Assembly: GCA_023653785.1 (NCBI GenBank)
Contig: JAMKCH010088446.1
Span: 1 to 64,000, forward strand
Direction of reading: 5' to 3'
DNA: 64,000 bases
Source of the DNA: Ophioderma brevispina
Taxonomy: Eukaryota > Echinodermata > Ophiuroidea > Amphilepidida > Ophiodermatidae
In this document: in pieces, positions 42,428 through 56,099 of the stretch
Layout of the letters: each line of letters opens with the position of its first letter
Numbering within the stretch: the stretch's first letter is position 1
Translations under genes and position numbers: made by a program
Notes under the pieces: generated by a model
Databases searched by the model: none
What the model was told of the DNA's origin: nothing
What the model saw: the letters and a program-made list of their open reading frames with translations, nothing else

Positions 42428-43623
42428 AACTATGACTCTGGAATACAAAAACGAAGAAGGCACATTTTTATAACATTTCTATATTTTTTTATAGGGAACA
42501 AAAAAAATGTGTGAAAATCACCATTTTTTTGTAGTTTGGTTAATCTTTCACATTTTAAAGTATTGTGTCAATTCTAATCAAACTTGTTAACAATGATCAG
42601 TGGGGGGAGGGAAAACCCGCCACATTTTTTTTAGGCTGCAAGAAAAAAATATGGCAGGTTTTTCAAATTTGCCATGTGCTCCTGACTGTACAAAACTGCA
42701 GAAGACTGTACAGGACAGCCCCACACCTTGCCAAAACTACACATGAAAAAAGAAAAAAAAAAACTGGTCATGCTTTTCCAAAAAAGGCCAATTGGCACCA
42801 GTCTTGGTTTCCAGGTTTTCAAGCAAATAATTGGCTATGTGACTGAGCCTAAATTTGCTATGTGCTCCTGAAACAAAAGTCATTATACTGGTTTATATTG
42901 GTCCATTCCCTGGAAATGTTACAAAATGATAATGTTATTTTCAAATAATGAAGAAATTATTGAAGTGGGTAAAGTATTTTATTGAACCTGAATGATATTT
43001 TAACATTTAAGAATGGACAATTATATACCATCAAATTTAGGGGTCTTTTGGTGATAATCAAAAGGCGCAAAACAAAATGATTCTTTGAGTGCTTATGAGT
43101 GGCTGACTAGATATAAAATAATCACCAGTCATGTTACTATTATATGAGATTGTCATTTCACATTACTCTCCTCCTGTTGTGAAATGAATTTTCAATTTTT
43201 TTTGGTGTATGTATGCCTTTCAGGTATATCATAAGGCAGTGATGCTCCTAAAATTCTTAAAATAACATCAATATGCAATTTTTGTATTAAAATGATTTAA
43301 CTGCTTTGCTATTTTTAAGAAGTTCCTATCACATGAGTTGTTTTCCAAAAATGGCATATGGTGTGACCTTTAAATAAATATTGTTTGTTTACAAAAATGG
43401 CAGAGTTGCTTTGTACTACTAATTTCAAGCAATTAGCATCCTGCTTACACACAATACATGCTTGCTAAGTGACCATTTTAGTATGACGCATGAGAATGAG
43501 TTTGTTTTGATGCATCATGTTTATGTTATCAAGAAATTGTTGTACGTCATCATTGACATTGCCATTTGAAAAAAGGAAAGAGCACACCTACTATATCAAC
43601 TTTGTTTTATGTCCACATCACAG
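42428..43623. other. End of the large APIP intron
   Basis: Non-coding, with no exon before the acceptor at 43622-43623. Confidence 0.5.
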
Positions 43624-43759
43624 GTGCTGGGGCAGTCATTCACACCCACTCTAAAGCCGCAGTCATGGCAACCCTCTTGCATCCTGGGAAGGAATTCCGC
43701 ATCACCCACCAGGAGATGATCAAAGGCATAAAGAAATGTACAAGTGGTGGCTATTACAG
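43624..43759 (+). CDS. APIP: APIP exon with zinc ligands and catalytic Glu
   Basis: This 136 bp exon starts after CACATCACAG and ends before GTAATG. The first two bases complete a Gly codon with the last G of the 9413-9530 exon. It encodes [20 protein letters not shown], then [20 protein letters not shown], then SGGYYR (last codon split). HTH provides two of the three His zinc ligands known in human APIP, and HQE the catalytic Glu. The third His and the C-terminus should be in exons beyond the window. Similarity to vertebrate APIP is near residue-for-residue. Confidence 0.97.
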
Positions 43760-44439
43760 GTAATGAGACAGTATTGACCAACTAAAAATAGGATAAACCT
43801 ATGTTAGTACAGATCTCTCAAAAGTGGTGTGGACAAGATTAAATTGGATGTCCAAGAAACTTTAATCACATGACTCTAAGATGGTGTAGAGTTATGGAAA
43901 AGATACAGAAAATCATTCTCCTTAATTTAAGCTCAGTCTAGGCCTGCCACAAAATAGCTGTAGATTCTTTTGGCTTAGGTGAACTAATTTGAAGTATGTG
44001 TGTGTGTACAATATTAATTAGTGTTTCTGTTACCCAGCAATCTAGTAAATTTGGCATTGAAAATTTAATAACGGATACTATTTTTTTGCAAATGTACTAT
44101 GCAACCGATCATTGTAAGATATAGGGGATATTTAATGTTATGGGCGTGTAGGTGGGTATTCGCTTGCACGTGAGTGAAGATATGTTATGAAATGACAAAT
44201 GCAAACCCAGACATGATGCCACCAGTACAATCAGCAAACACCCAGATGAAGAGGATGACCAATTTTATCAATATGTACCAGGAATTGTCAATCCACAGAT
44301 AATAAATAAGAAGAACAACCAGTTTTTATATAGCGCTTAAAGAGACATCAGGACATTTCCAGAATGATGCGCCCTAAATTTTTTTTTGAACCTGTTCTTT
44401 CATATTTGGAATGCTTACCAGTGTATTAGATCACACCTG
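43760..44439. other. APIP intron with short LINE-tail remnant
   Basis: Donor GTAATG at 43760. On the minus strand, AAGCGCTATATAAAAACTGG (about 44321-44340) resembles the 3' tail of L2-type LINEs. Otherwise nothing recognised. Confidence 0.5.
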
Positions 44440-44760
44440 AAGTGATCAGTACACCCGAAAGAGTCAAATATTTGAAATTTGCAGGAATTGCTTGAAAGTG
44501 AGGGATAAGTGTGCAGAATACTCATAAGTTATTTTTTTCGAACTGAAAATTGACAGGAAAGGAAGAAAACTGCAGTGTTCAAGATTTGAATCCCCATATC
44601 ATTACATGTGTTGTACTAAGTGTCCAAAATATCTGATTTTTGTTCTTATCAGGTTGCTTTGGTCTTACCTCACTTGTAGGCTATGTTAGGATAACCTATT
44701 CTTGTACAGACATGTGAACATCTGGTTTTTTGTTGATTTTTTTTGGCTTACGAATAAGTC
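44440..44760. mobile_element. Diverged relative of TTAA MITE family 1
   Basis: Collinear with 5039-5344: GTGATC near the start, AATATTTGAA, AAAATTGACAG(A/G)AAAGGA, GTGTTCAAGATTTGAATC and AAAATATCTGATTT in the same order. The ends are degraded and the TTAA flanks are not recognisable. Confidence 0.65.
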
Positions 44761-47554
44761 CTATAGACTGCTGGGTGATAGATCAATTATGTTCATCAAA
44801 CTTTATTTCCCATTACCCACACAGTATGAAACAAACATTTCTTGGAGGATTTGATCAAAAAGGTCTATAGGGCCCAAACACTCACCCCCCTTGGAATACA
44901 TTAACCAACACAATAAACAGGGCATAACTATCAAAAAACGCACAGAAAGTGTTACACTTGAAACTTGTAACACATTTCTTGTGGAACTAAAAACATAGTC
45001 ATACTCTTGGTTCACTGAGTTGTCTGCGACTCTTTGCATTCATTGTTCGTTAGTCTCTACCAGAAACATGGAAACCATTTTTTGGACATCAAGGTCAGTA
45101 ATTAGATATACACACATGTGCTTATGTGTAAGCCTGGATGTTTATGTTTGGGCTAGAGTGCCCCTGACACTCTGCAGTTCTTTCATATAGCAATGCGGTA
45201 GTAATTTTACACTAGGTATAGGTATTGCAATAACATGATTTTGTCACACATGGAGTATGTTTACCTCTAAATTTAGAAAGTCTTCTTTGTATTACACTAA
45301 AAATATTTTTTTTTTTTCCTTTGATAATTCATTATTTTATACTATTGTGTATGTTACATTTGGTGTGTGGTGTGTGGGTTTGCATGTGTGCATGTGCTTG
45401 TGTGTGTGAATTGGAATTAAATTTTAATGGTTAAAATGTGGTACAAATAAAAATTAAATGTTTTCAAATTGGGATATGACAGCAAAACAATTAAATGTAC
45501 AGTTGGGGGGGGGGGGAGTTCTACATTGGGAGGAAGTATGTTTATTTACCCACTTATAATTCCCTCATTTCCAGGCTCTTTTTTCAGTTCAGTGAACCCC
45601 CCATTTAGGACCATTTCCAGAGACCCTACTTTCAGTCCAAAGCCACATTCTAACCAAATTTTCTTCAAAACCCTCAAAAAGTAGCTGGGAATTGCGGGAG
45701 AATCGCAGGTTATTTTCTTAAATTTTTGGAAAACCTAGTTTTGGAGACCCCCATTTTTGGGGCCTCAACAGTCCCCCCCGGTACCAGTTTATTAAATAGA
45801 GTCGATTCCATTGATACATTTGTCCCCCTGCGTTTTTGCCCTATTCAATTCAGTCGGAGCGGGAAAATGAAAGAATTCAAATGCATGTTCCACACCGGAT
45901 TATTTTGAGGACACTCCGGTCATATAACCCACTCACCTGCCACTAAATACAATTTCATTCATTCAGTATGGAACCTCCAATAGTGTATTCAGGCCTGGAC
46001 ATTCCCACCGAACATGATTAACAGACGTCCCTGCGCCTCATTGATTTTTCAACCTCCGCAAAAATGGTACGGTTTCCATATATCAGATGAATCGAGTATA
46101 ATTTATAAGAAAGCCAGAAGCCAAAATTGAAAAAAGACCAAAAGATAAATATTCTAAACTTTCATTTTAAAATTTTGTAAGTACTTTGTTTGACAGGCCT
46201 CAGTGAATAATCCTTGGTTGACAGGTGGGAAGGTTTTCCTTTATTAAATGGTTGATTTGGTGGTGAGTTGGTGGCTGACAGGAAGGGGAATGTCTATGTA
46301 AATTGTAATTTAGCTTCATAACATAGATCAGGGTTTAATAACTCCTGACATATATATCAGGTCAACAGAGGATGTAGTTTTACTCTACAATTTCTGGAAA
46401 TTGAAAATTTGGGAAGATGTTTAAATGGAGAAATTCATTTTTCTTCAAGTTGAATAAAGTTGAGAAAACAGCAGTTATGAGTAACTGTATATAATTTCTG
46501 TTACTATCTTCCTCTTTTTCCTGGCCTGGACCATACACAAGCCCGTCCTAATCCTCATTCATCATATTTTATTTTACTGTTTAAATCCCTTATATATCAC
46601 GTACCTTAAGCATAAATTTTGCAAAAATTAGGTTTTTAAACCTATTAGTTAGTCTGTACGTTGTGCTGCCCCTGGTTTGATGCTATCTGAAATCAGTGGT
46701 TGACAGGACTAAAGTCAGTAGTCCATGGTGTTTGTGATGGAGTTGATGGTTGGGGTAGTCAGGTAATTGATGAATACATGATCCCATGGTTGGTGATGGT
46801 TGGTGAGCCAGTGGTTGATGGAATAGTGACGTCAGCAGGGGATTCAAGTTTGTTGCCAAGTAGTATGCCACATGCATTTAATTTGGGAGGAGCCATTTTT
46901 ACTGTTTTTGTTTTGTGTTTTTTTTTTCTTTACTGAGGGATATTTTGCATGTTACGACAAAAACAGATTTAGAAGATTTCAAAATTGTATAGATTTTTTT
47001 TAAACAATTTCAACGTTTCAATTTTGTTTTTTATAAATTATACTTTTTTATTTTTTTTATTTTTTTTATTTTTTTTAGATATAGCTTTATTTGCCATTTA
47101 GCCAATTTTTCTGGGAAGCCCTTTTCAATTTTTTTTTAAATTAAACATAAAAAGTGCATTTTACATTTAGTTTTGTGGACTACTACTGGGACAAACGTTT
47201 ATATTTTTTGTTTGGGCCTTAACAATGAACAATTTCAACTGGCTATAGGCCTATATCCCAAAACATCCTTTTCGGAAAAGACTACATACCTGACGCTCAC
47301 CAGCAAAAGGTGGTCCGCGTATTTGTGTCCTTTGTTAAGATCTAGGGGCACTTTCCCCCCAAAACAAACGGGTCCGCTCTGTGATTTTTGAAAAGTGGAA
47401 AAATCAGTTTAAGGGACGAGGATATGATTGTCACTAATTGGTTTGTTTCACCACATCATTGCACAACTCACCGCCACACCTCTGGAGTAAGCCACAGCAT
47501 CATTGATGCTCTCGTTTTTATTTGTGATTTATCTGACAGTGCCTTTAAAATGAA

Positions 47555-47588
<34 letters not shown>

Positions 47589-48080
47589 AGCCATTTCATT
47601 GTCACAGGTCTCAGTTTTCCATTTAATGACCTTTAAAGTAATTTAAGTTTTTAATTTGTTTACTACAGGTGCAACGAGAAAGATTTTTCACAGATCAATG
47701 TGTCCCTAAAAACGAAAATTATTTACTTTTGGGCCCTGATGTAAAGCTTCCATCAAAAATAATTCCCATCTGAAAGGATTGCTTAGAATGTTTCTTTGGT
47801 ACAAACAGAAATGTGAAATTTCTAAATTTCTTAATAGGAGCAGAATACGAAAATTCCCTTTGTTTTATATTGAAATATAATCAAATCAAAATCATCTTTT
47901 TTTCCTCTCTTTTAAGACATTTCTAATAGCCCAAAACAGGTACCGAAAATTCTATTGAGTTTCTAATCTAAAGACTTACTATTATGACAACATTTTTTGG
48001 TGCCTCAATATCTCTTGTTGCAACCTTTAAACACAATATTCTCCATGTGGATTGTGTTCCATAGTCATACTGACAGTTCC
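44761..48080. other. APIP intron, simple repeats only
   Basis: No exon or element with clear borders. Contains a (TG)n-rich tract (about 45365-45412), a poly-G run (about 45505), a TGGTTGATGG-type minisatellite (46.70-46.83 kb), a (TTTTTTTA)n tract near 47045 and a ~28 bp poly-A (about 47560-47587). I looked for the next APIP exon (start YDDMLVVP-like) and did not find it. Confidence 0.55.
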
Positions 48081-48445
48081 TTAAAGTGACCCAGGAGGAG
48101 ATTTTTTTTGAGAATACAAATTTCGCTCAACTGCATGGAATCGGTTGTAGACACCTCTGAGACGTTCGAACGCTTATTGAACAACAAGTAACAAAAAGAA
48201 AACCGCAAAACCTGGTCTTTGAACGTGGGCCTCTATCGTAAATCATCCCCATAGAACACCGTGCTTTGACTATTCCTGTCGTGCACGACAGAAAGTACTA
48301 ATTCATCATCTTACTACTAAAAGACGGCGTATTCGGTTTTCATTTCGGTTGATCTATACATTGTAGCATTATTCCAATACAAAAAAATGGGGTTCGACCA
48401 AAATTGGGGCGCTTCTTTCTGGAAAATCTCCTCCTGTCTCTTTAA
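48081..48445. mobile_element. TTAA-flanked MITE, family 4
   Basis: TTAA at 48081-48084 and 48442-48445. The termini AGTGACCCAGGAGGAGATTTT and AAAATCTCCTCCTGTCTCT are inverted apart from a 2 bp indel. Non-coding. Confidence 0.78.
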
Positions 48446-49189
48446 CATGGGGACTGTTCAGATGCAGCATCAAATACTCCTCATGATATGCAGTTGTCAA
48501 TTCTGATCCCTTCAATTTAGACTTTCCTCCTTTTTCATGTAATATAAAAAAATTCTCAGAGGACCTTAGTTTTCTGACTGACGTTCATTAAATGGGGCTG
48601 TCGACTGGCGGATCTCTGTGCATTTTTTCTGGAAAAGCTGTATTTTAAAGCTCTATCCATGATGGGCGGTCCATAGTATATTGGGTAGCTTATTTTTGAA
48701 GTTATACTTTTAAGTTTACCCTTTTACTTTAAACCTTTTTCATGTCCATTTCTGTGGGCTCAAACATACTGTTCAATAACTGTCGGCAATGTCGTGTATT
48801 TAAGGGCTCCAAAGTAACTTTAAAGCATATGAAATGCAGGAGCTTTCGGGGCTTTTCCCCCTTGATCCGAACGTGTCATTTTCCCTGGGGCCCCATCCTT
48901 GCCCCTGGAACCCCCGGCCTTGAGGGCTCGGTCGCTCGCACGCACTTCCCTCACTAATCTCTCCGCTTTTTTAAAATTCTCCAATGTGGTCATCTCTGCC
49001 ATGTATTATTTTTTCCCCGTTTTAACTGTAAGTTTTAGTGCTGTTGTCCCCACCCGCCTTAAAAATCTAACCGTTTGTATCTATCGTGAACCCAGTCGTT
49101 ATAGCGCCCCCTGTAAATCAAGTTCCAGGACACCGTTCGCCACAGTGTCATCTCCTATTTTAATACCTCCTTTCCGAAGTGCTCAGGGC
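48446..49189. other. Non-coding, locally GC-rich
   Basis: A GC-rich patch (48840-48960, containing CTGGGGCCCCATCCTTGCCC) gives chance frames on both strands. No gene recognised. Confidence 0.45.
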
Positions 49190-49480
49190 GCCTTACAACA
49201 CAACAAGTAAATTCAGAACGACAAGGAAAGCTTTATGGGAAGAAGTACCTATTTTAGATGCAGGAGGGAACCAAAGTTCTCTGAGAAACCTGCAGACGGG
49301 TGTGGGTCGCCAACCAAATTCAATGTACTTTCACACAGGCTCCACCAGGATTGACCGGATTGAACCGGGCCGCATTGGTGAAAAGCGTGGTGAGCCACCC
49401 CAATAGGGCGCCGACGGTGAAGGCGAAGCCAGTAGGGTAGTTGCAGCCAAGCTCCATGGTGATTTGGCGGAATGGCGGCA
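49190..49480 (-). mobile_element. tRNA-derived SINE candidate
   Basis: On the minus strand the box B-like GGTTCAATCC (49358-49367) follows a GCGGCCC segment. It is followed by a conserved-looking body (GGTTGGCGACCCACACCCGT, CAGGTTTCTCAGAGAACTTT). The layout resembles SINE families with a GGAAACC..GGAGAAAACC-like domain. Ends not determined. Confidence 0.5.
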
Positions 49481-52157
49481 GCGACCTGTGCGTCTAACAG
49501 TTGTTTGGGATTCAACATACGCAAAAGTTTTGCGTGGCCGCTAAAAGACCAAGGCCGCGCTGCGTTAGCGAACAGGAAAATGCGCACCTAAACGCTCTAG
49601 GTCGTTCACAGCGCTACGTGACTTTTTTTTCAAGTGTGACAATCAACTTGGAGTGCAATCTTTTGGGTTTTTATTCGGCCATTTTTGGCCGAATAGCCTT
49701 TTGTTTTGACTTAAATTCATTTCAGCAAATGTCTATACAAAATCCCCAGAAATTGGTTGTGCGCCTGGGTTTCGGAAAAAATAGAGAACAAAACATTATG
49801 CTTTAAAGGCGAAATACGGAATTGCCGGTGCAAACAAGCATTACCAAGGGCCTTTTGGAATACCTATAAATTGAGAAGGCCTATTTGGCCTATATAGGTA
49901 TAAAAAATAGGAATAACGACATAATATTGTGTTTGATGAGAAGTTCTGCTATAAAAAATACGGGGATGCTGGGGCGGAACAACAGCACAACATAACAAAC
50001 CCGGGTTATTAGAAAAGAGGGAAAGAGAGCTGTTGAGAATGTGTTGGGATTGTAAAATTTAAAACGGAAACTTGGGGAATGAATTATTGGTGAGTGAGAA
50101 AGAGCAGAGGAGGAGAGATTTAGAGAACGGTATGTATTTGTAGAGGCCCGGTTGTATGTTGAGAGATGATCATTACGAAAAATAAGCCTTAAGAATACGG
50201 AAGTTACCGGTGCGACTGATCCTGACACTATAGGGAGAAAATAGTAATACGTGTAGGCCTACTGGAGTTTGAGGAGAGTGTGGTGAGAAAAAAATGGAAT
50301 GCTGAATGGCAAAGAACTCTTGAGTAGGCCTATGAAAACAATGTATACGGGAAGTGGTGATACATGATGATTGAAACGATATTGTGAGTTTGAGAATTTA
50401 TGAGAAAGATTAGAAATACGAAAGCTGGACAAGGGGTATATGAACTTAGGGGAGGAAAAATTATAATATCGCCTAATAATAACAACACACAATACGACAA
50501 CAAAATTAGTAGGTCCTATACAGGCTGCAAGATTTCATTGTGAGAGTTTCTTCTCTATCCTTTATAGATTTTCTACCTACTGCCGGAAATCATAGCATTG
50601 GAAATTCCTGATGAATTTGCATCGCAGTTCTATAGGACTTCAGCATGTTTAAAAAACAAATCCAAAAACAAATCCCCACACGCACAAAAAAAAAAAAAAA
50701 CTAGTATCTTGATTTCTAATATATCTGACGAATATGACATAGGGGCCGATCGCCTACACATTATGATGATGAAGCATAAGTTCTGAAAAAACTTTAAGTA
50801 ACATCGAATACACTTTTCAAGACTTGAAAAAAGGAATCAATAAAATGGTAAAATATCAAAATTAGGACCATCTAATGCAAAATGGAGAAAAATGGTAGGG
50901 TCTGCAATCCAGAATTTTCGGGATGGATGGTACTGTGTGCAAAGTTCACAAAATTACTGGCTTATAATCACAGTACGAGAGTAGGCCTCTAAATTTGAAA
51001 AACTGGCACTCAAAAGTATTCGATTTTAAGAGTCAATTCTCATCTGGATTCCATTGAAGCTATAATGGAATGAATGTTTCAAAATGAGGGCGAGAATTGA
51101 TTGGAGTTATATTAACCAATTTAAGTAAACTGTAAAGTGCTATTATAGAAACCCAATTAAGATCATTCTAGTTTAAAATCTTCATAGGGCCAATTTGCAC
51201 TAATTATTTCCTTCACAAAATTGGCCGAATGGAATCCCTAATTGTTCGTTGGATGAATGAACTTCCTGAAACTCACTTTTTATGTGAATGCAGAAAAGTT
51301 TCTCATTATGGAAAATATTTGTACATTTATGTTCAATAACAAAACTTGGGAAATGTTGAAATTTTCTAAATTCGTTTCATGTTGTTCTTGGGATAAACGC
51401 CAACATGACATTTGCATAAATTTCTTATTTCGCCGTTTAAAATATGATAACATAGGTTCACGTACCAACTTCCACCGCACCAAGTCCCTCTACAGTTTCC
51501 AAGCTTTTTTTAAATTTGGTTAGTTTAACAAATTAATCTTGAAGGTAAAATTAATGTCTCCTTTTTTCGTTTTCCTCTCTGAGAGTGCCAAGAGTTTGAG
51601 CAATTTTGTGTGTTGTTGTTCCTGTTGTGTTGTCGTCTTGTCTGTTTTGGGGAATGTTTGTGATTGTGTGTGTGGTTGTTGTTTTATTATTCCTTCGTGT
51701 ATTCTATAACTAAGTCACTGTTGTGGGGGTTGGTGTGCATTTGTATGTTTTCTCTTTGCCACCAGATCCCAAGTACAGGGACTAATACTATAATAAAACA
51801 GGAAGAAAAAAAACCACTCAGCAGGTCTATGATTCATGGAGCGCTCGTTGACATTATTCAGATTATGGACGCACGGTATAAAAATGACGCATGGCAAGTA
51901 AGCATACAGCTTAACAGCTCGCCACGAAAGTGGAGCATGTGACGCACATTTTGTTATTGCGTCAGGTTCAGGCATTAACGCCTGTGGATGCGTTGTTTAT
52001 AGGATAAATGGCTTCATGGATACCCTGTCCGTACGCCATCTACGTGTATCGTAATCTGTGGAGCCACTACACCCAGCCCGCCCTCCCTCCCCAATCAGTA
52101 CTACTTTTTTAATTTTTATTACGGAAGTGAAGTTTTTATCTTGCATGGTATAATATC
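49481..52157. other. Non-coding, nothing recognised
   Basis: AT-rich intron or intergenic sequence. Short frames on either strand do not resemble known proteins. Poly-A at about 50688-50700. Confidence 0.45.
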
Positions 52158-52161
52158 TTAA

Positions 52162-52507
52162 AGGTGGTTGTCCAGTTATTTTGTTTGGTTTCTCTCTTGA
52201 TAGAGAGCCCCGGCCTTGCACTTACACTACCCCCCATCAAGTACCCAGGGAAACAACTTGTGTTTTGATTGTAACGCAATAATGCATTTTGCAAAGCCTA
52301 TTCAAATACTGTGCTAATAAAGTGGTTAACCACTAAAACGGAAAACGGTTTTTTTTGTTTATATCTTGGGAATGAAAATGGATTCGAGGGCTCAAATATT
52401 CAACCGACAATGAGAAAAAATACGGCCTTTCAATCTGATAGCACATCGATACTACTTCCGGGTAAATGGGGGGGGGGGGTTCCCCCAAGACGATCGAACA
52501 CCCCCTT
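52162..52507 (-). mobile_element. TTAA MITE, family 5, copy 1
   Basis: TTAA at 52158-52161 and 52508-52511. The interior matches, in inverted orientation, the copies at 60.77 and 61.97 kb: CATCAAGTACC, GCAATAATGCATTTTGCAAA, TATCTTGGGAATGAAA, ATCGATACTACTTCCGG. Most diverged of the three. Confidence 0.82.
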
Positions 52508-52511
52508 TTAA

Positions 52512-53785
52512 ATGTTTTGTTTTTTAATTATTACCACTAGATGATGAATATGACATACAATTTGTGTTGAGTTTGGTCGTTATTTATACTCACAGTCCAA
52601 TCAGTACCTACATTTTTCTACATTGTAGGCACACTGTCCATTCGTTGTGCAACCTTTTTGTAATCATGGGTTAAGACATGTCCGCTAAAAAGTGGTAGAA
52701 TAGATTGATATCTCCAACATCAAGTTGATGTAATATTGCTAGCCCCCCCCCCCCATAACCATGCCCCACACAGCATGTGTGACCATTGCCTACTCCACAC
52801 ATAACACAACACTACCAACACTTATAGCCAAAACAATTAATTTGAAGTAATTTTTTTTATTTTTTTTATTTTTTGTATTCATTTTAAACATGCACATTGT
52901 GATACATGTGTACTGAAGACGAGGGCCAAAAAGCCTATGCTGTTTTCTTATGTACAGAAATTACAAAATCACAATTGACCCATGGGACAGCAGATGTTAA
53001 GTTACTCATACAAGCACCCCATCAGACTCATTGAAATTTTCTTGAGATACCTAGGAACACAGTCAAAGCATGCGGTGGCGGCCAAGCCTCTTTCATTTAG
53101 CAATTCACCAAAATGGTCAAAAGAAATTACAGCAATACGAGTGCAAACCATGGGTGTGCCCATGACCTACATACGACCTCGTCTCGTTCGTTATTAATAC
53201 CAAAACAAATACCCTTCCCGTGTAGTTGATTCTTCAACTTCAACGGCTTTGGACTAAGAAAATATTCCTTTACAAACATATAAAAAATTTAGAAATTTTT
53301 TGTCAAGATTTCGCTTTGGGGATACGTGTTAACCCAATGGCGACGTCTGAAATTGGGATTTCTTGGCCGCCCCCTCCCCTGGTCAGAAGGATCACAAAAT
53401 GCAAAACCTTCAAGTAGCTGCTTATTTGCATATTTCAAGAGCCTTGACCTCATTCCTTACCCTTCCAACAACGTGAGAATCAGAACAGGTGACACATTGA
53501 TCTTTCGGTTTCCCCTGGAAGTTTGTGGTCTCGTCTTCAATTTTTTCACTCTCGCTGACTTCACATTCCCAAAACAAATTCAGCCTACCTCAATGGTGTT
53601 TGAAGTAATATTGTTAATTTTCCAGTTAATTATTCATATTGGTCCATGGCAATTCATGATACTCAATTGGGTCCGATCACTGACAAAGCAGGTGTTTGCT
53701 ACTGTTGTAACATTGCTTCTATATTACCCAACAGTTTTCCTTTGTCAACACTAATTAGTTTAATACCACATCACCCAAATTATCA
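52512..53785. other. Non-coding, nothing recognised
   Basis: Contains a poly-C run near 52745. A 142-codon chance frame (53326-53754, +) has no recognisable domain or splice context. Confidence 0.45.
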
Positions 53786-55010
53786 CTATATCTTGTATGA
53801 TAACTGACATGTTTGTGCATTGACTATTGCACTGCGGCCTTGACATTGAACATTTGAAATGAAGGATTTACTGACCTTTATTGTAGGGGCAAATGAGGTA
53901 CACCTGTCACACCTCCAATTTTGTTGCCAGCATTTCTCAGTATTTAAATTTTTGTAGCAAAACTTTTTCCTATTAATTGAAGCTGTAAATTTTATGCTGT
54001 AGTGAATAACTGCTAGCCGATACATATAAGCATCAGTAAAACTGCAGCAAAACAGAATAGATGGTATATGTGCCTCAGGGGTAGTACAATCCTACTAATT
54101 ACATGTATTGATAAACACAATAGAGATGGGCTTTTAAATAGACGGCAAAGTGCACGTAACCAGGATCCCACACAGTATCCCATGGCTACACCACAGATTA
54201 TACTTGCGCCCTGTTTCTGTATAATCTGAAGACGGGTTTGCTACTGTAGTAACCAAATTCCCAAACAACAATGCAATAGTCTAAGTGTGGCGGATAAATG
54301 GCATTATAGAGAGTTAGTTTTAGATATCATTTGGACCCAAGTTAATTTCATTTTTTTAACATAAACATACCTTTAAGTGACTTGTTGCGAACGTTTCATT
54401 TGCCTGATTCCTTGTCATGTCTCATCAATGATAACTCCCAATGCTTTAAATTCATGACTCTTTGACAGACTGACATTATTATTTGAATAGACCAATCATT
54501 AATTTTTGATCCTGGAACCGTATATAAACGTGTCTTGAACCTAGTAACATAAAGTTCCGACTAATCAAACATTAAGACTTAATTGTTTACTTCAAGCCAT
54601 TTGTTTAAAGTTGAAGATCTTCATTAATACATTTTGAAATATCATCATTGATTGAACCCTAATAGATAATGGTGCCATCACATACATACTACTTTACAAA
54701 TTGTAGTAGTTTAGGCAAATATTAATATAATAAGAAAAAGAGACTATCCATGAGCTTGATGCATTCCACACAACTATATTTCGTCACAACTAATCAGACA
54801 AAGCTATTGTATGGCCCCGTTTGACGGTGAACGTATATTGAGTTCGACCACTTAAATAACTTTTGAACCTTTAATTTTAATGCAATATTTACTACTCCTA
54901 CATTAAGTTTATTTAGACAATGTTATGATTTACAGTATCAAATGTGTTTTTTAAGATCAATGTGCATAAACCAACCATTTACCTCTATCTATTTCCCCAT
55001 ACCAGTCCTC
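53786..55010 (-). pseudogene. LINE reverse transcriptase remnant
   Basis: Translated across frames on the minus strand: HIDLKKHI followed by a TVNHN-like segment (about 54965), a QTGPYNS-like region (54830), YADD-like MAPLSI at 54670, FKALGVIIDET (54430), and LYNAIYPPHLDYCIVVWEFG (54250). These follow the usual order of LINE RT palm, thumb and downstream region. No intact catalytic domain. Confidence 0.72.
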
Positions 55011-56099
55011 ATTTACATTAATTAAAGCAGTAGAAGTGGAATGAAGAGGGCGAAAGCCAGACTATTTACTCATTTATTAGATTTTACATGTAGGGTATTA
55101 TAAGTTGATCAAAACAGCTCTTTCAGCAATCTTAGAAATAAACCAAAATTGAGATAGGCCTATAGTTACCAGGATTGCACGTGTCCCACGCCTTAAACTG
55201 GGATACTCAGCCTTTTCCAGCATGGGTAACTTACTAGTTGTGAAAGAGTGATTAATTAAGTGAGTAATTACTGGTGTGATGATTGGTGCAAAGCCAATTT
55301 AATTAGTTTTAGAAGGAAATATTAAAATCTAACCATAGCCTTTTCATTTAATTTCAATAAGTTGTTTAAGGACATATTCATGAGTGACAGGAACAAAATC
55401 AAAATTGGCCATTATTGTCATTCTCCATCACTGTGTGTGCATTATAATTACAGAACTCATTATCTTTAAGTTTCTCTGTAGTTTAGGTCCAATTTCTACT
55501 AAGTAATTATTTAGTGCATTTGCAATATCTATCTTATCTCAGACTTGGACCTGCATTAGTTTTTGATTTCAGAATTTCTGTGTCTTTATTTTAGAATGGG
55601 ATACATTTCGAATGTCTCCAGTTTTTTTGATACTATTTTTATTTCATGAATCCTTTTGAATAATTCTCTTTTCTTATCTCTGATTAATTTATATTTTATT
55701 TTTAATTTGCAAATGATGCCCACTTCGGATCATTGTTTGAAACGAATCGCCTTTAGTTTTTAAATTTGTCTCTCCTCTCCTCCCTCCTCCGATCATTTCA
55801 ATTCAACGATTGCATTATCAGCCATTGAGCCACTTTTTTTACGAACTCTGTGTCTTTTAATAGGTGCAATGTTTCATCAACATAATCAAAAAGAGTATTA
55901 CTACACATTGACATAAAGGTCCATATCACCACTATTATTTTCATATCCCAATCAACTTGGCAAGTCATTTTAGAAAAAGCCGGTCATTAAATTTAATATA
56001 GGAACATGAAGCTTTTATATTTATGCTTCTGTTTATCATTAATATTACTATTAGTATTCTAAATCCTAGCCACCCCAAGTAACTATGTTTAGTGAATGA

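Larger units (their letters stand above)
9531..43623 (+). other. 34 kb APIP intron filled with mobile elements
   Basis: Donor GTAAGT (9531) and acceptor CACATCACAG (ending 43623) define a 34,093 bp intron. Its two flanking exons join in frame. It contains two DIRS retroelements, a 6.3 kb long-inverted-repeat element, LINE and SINE fragments and numerous MITEs, all listed separately. Both DIRS copies are in the same orientation as the host gene. Confidence 0.9.

Noticed and set aside
45121..45180. GVYVWG-like peptide as the next APIP exon
   Set aside because: Reads LDVYVWARV with no RRHG upstream, no WEKAK downstream and no fitting splice sites; chance match.
48820..49002. Charged 60-codon minus frame as a small gene
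   Set aside because: Lies in a GC-rich patch with overlapping frames on both strands and no start or splice context.
53326..53754. 142-codon + frame as a host gene
   Set aside because: No recognisable domain, low-complexity hydrophobic end and no splice or promoter context; compatible with chance in this length of AT-rich DNA.
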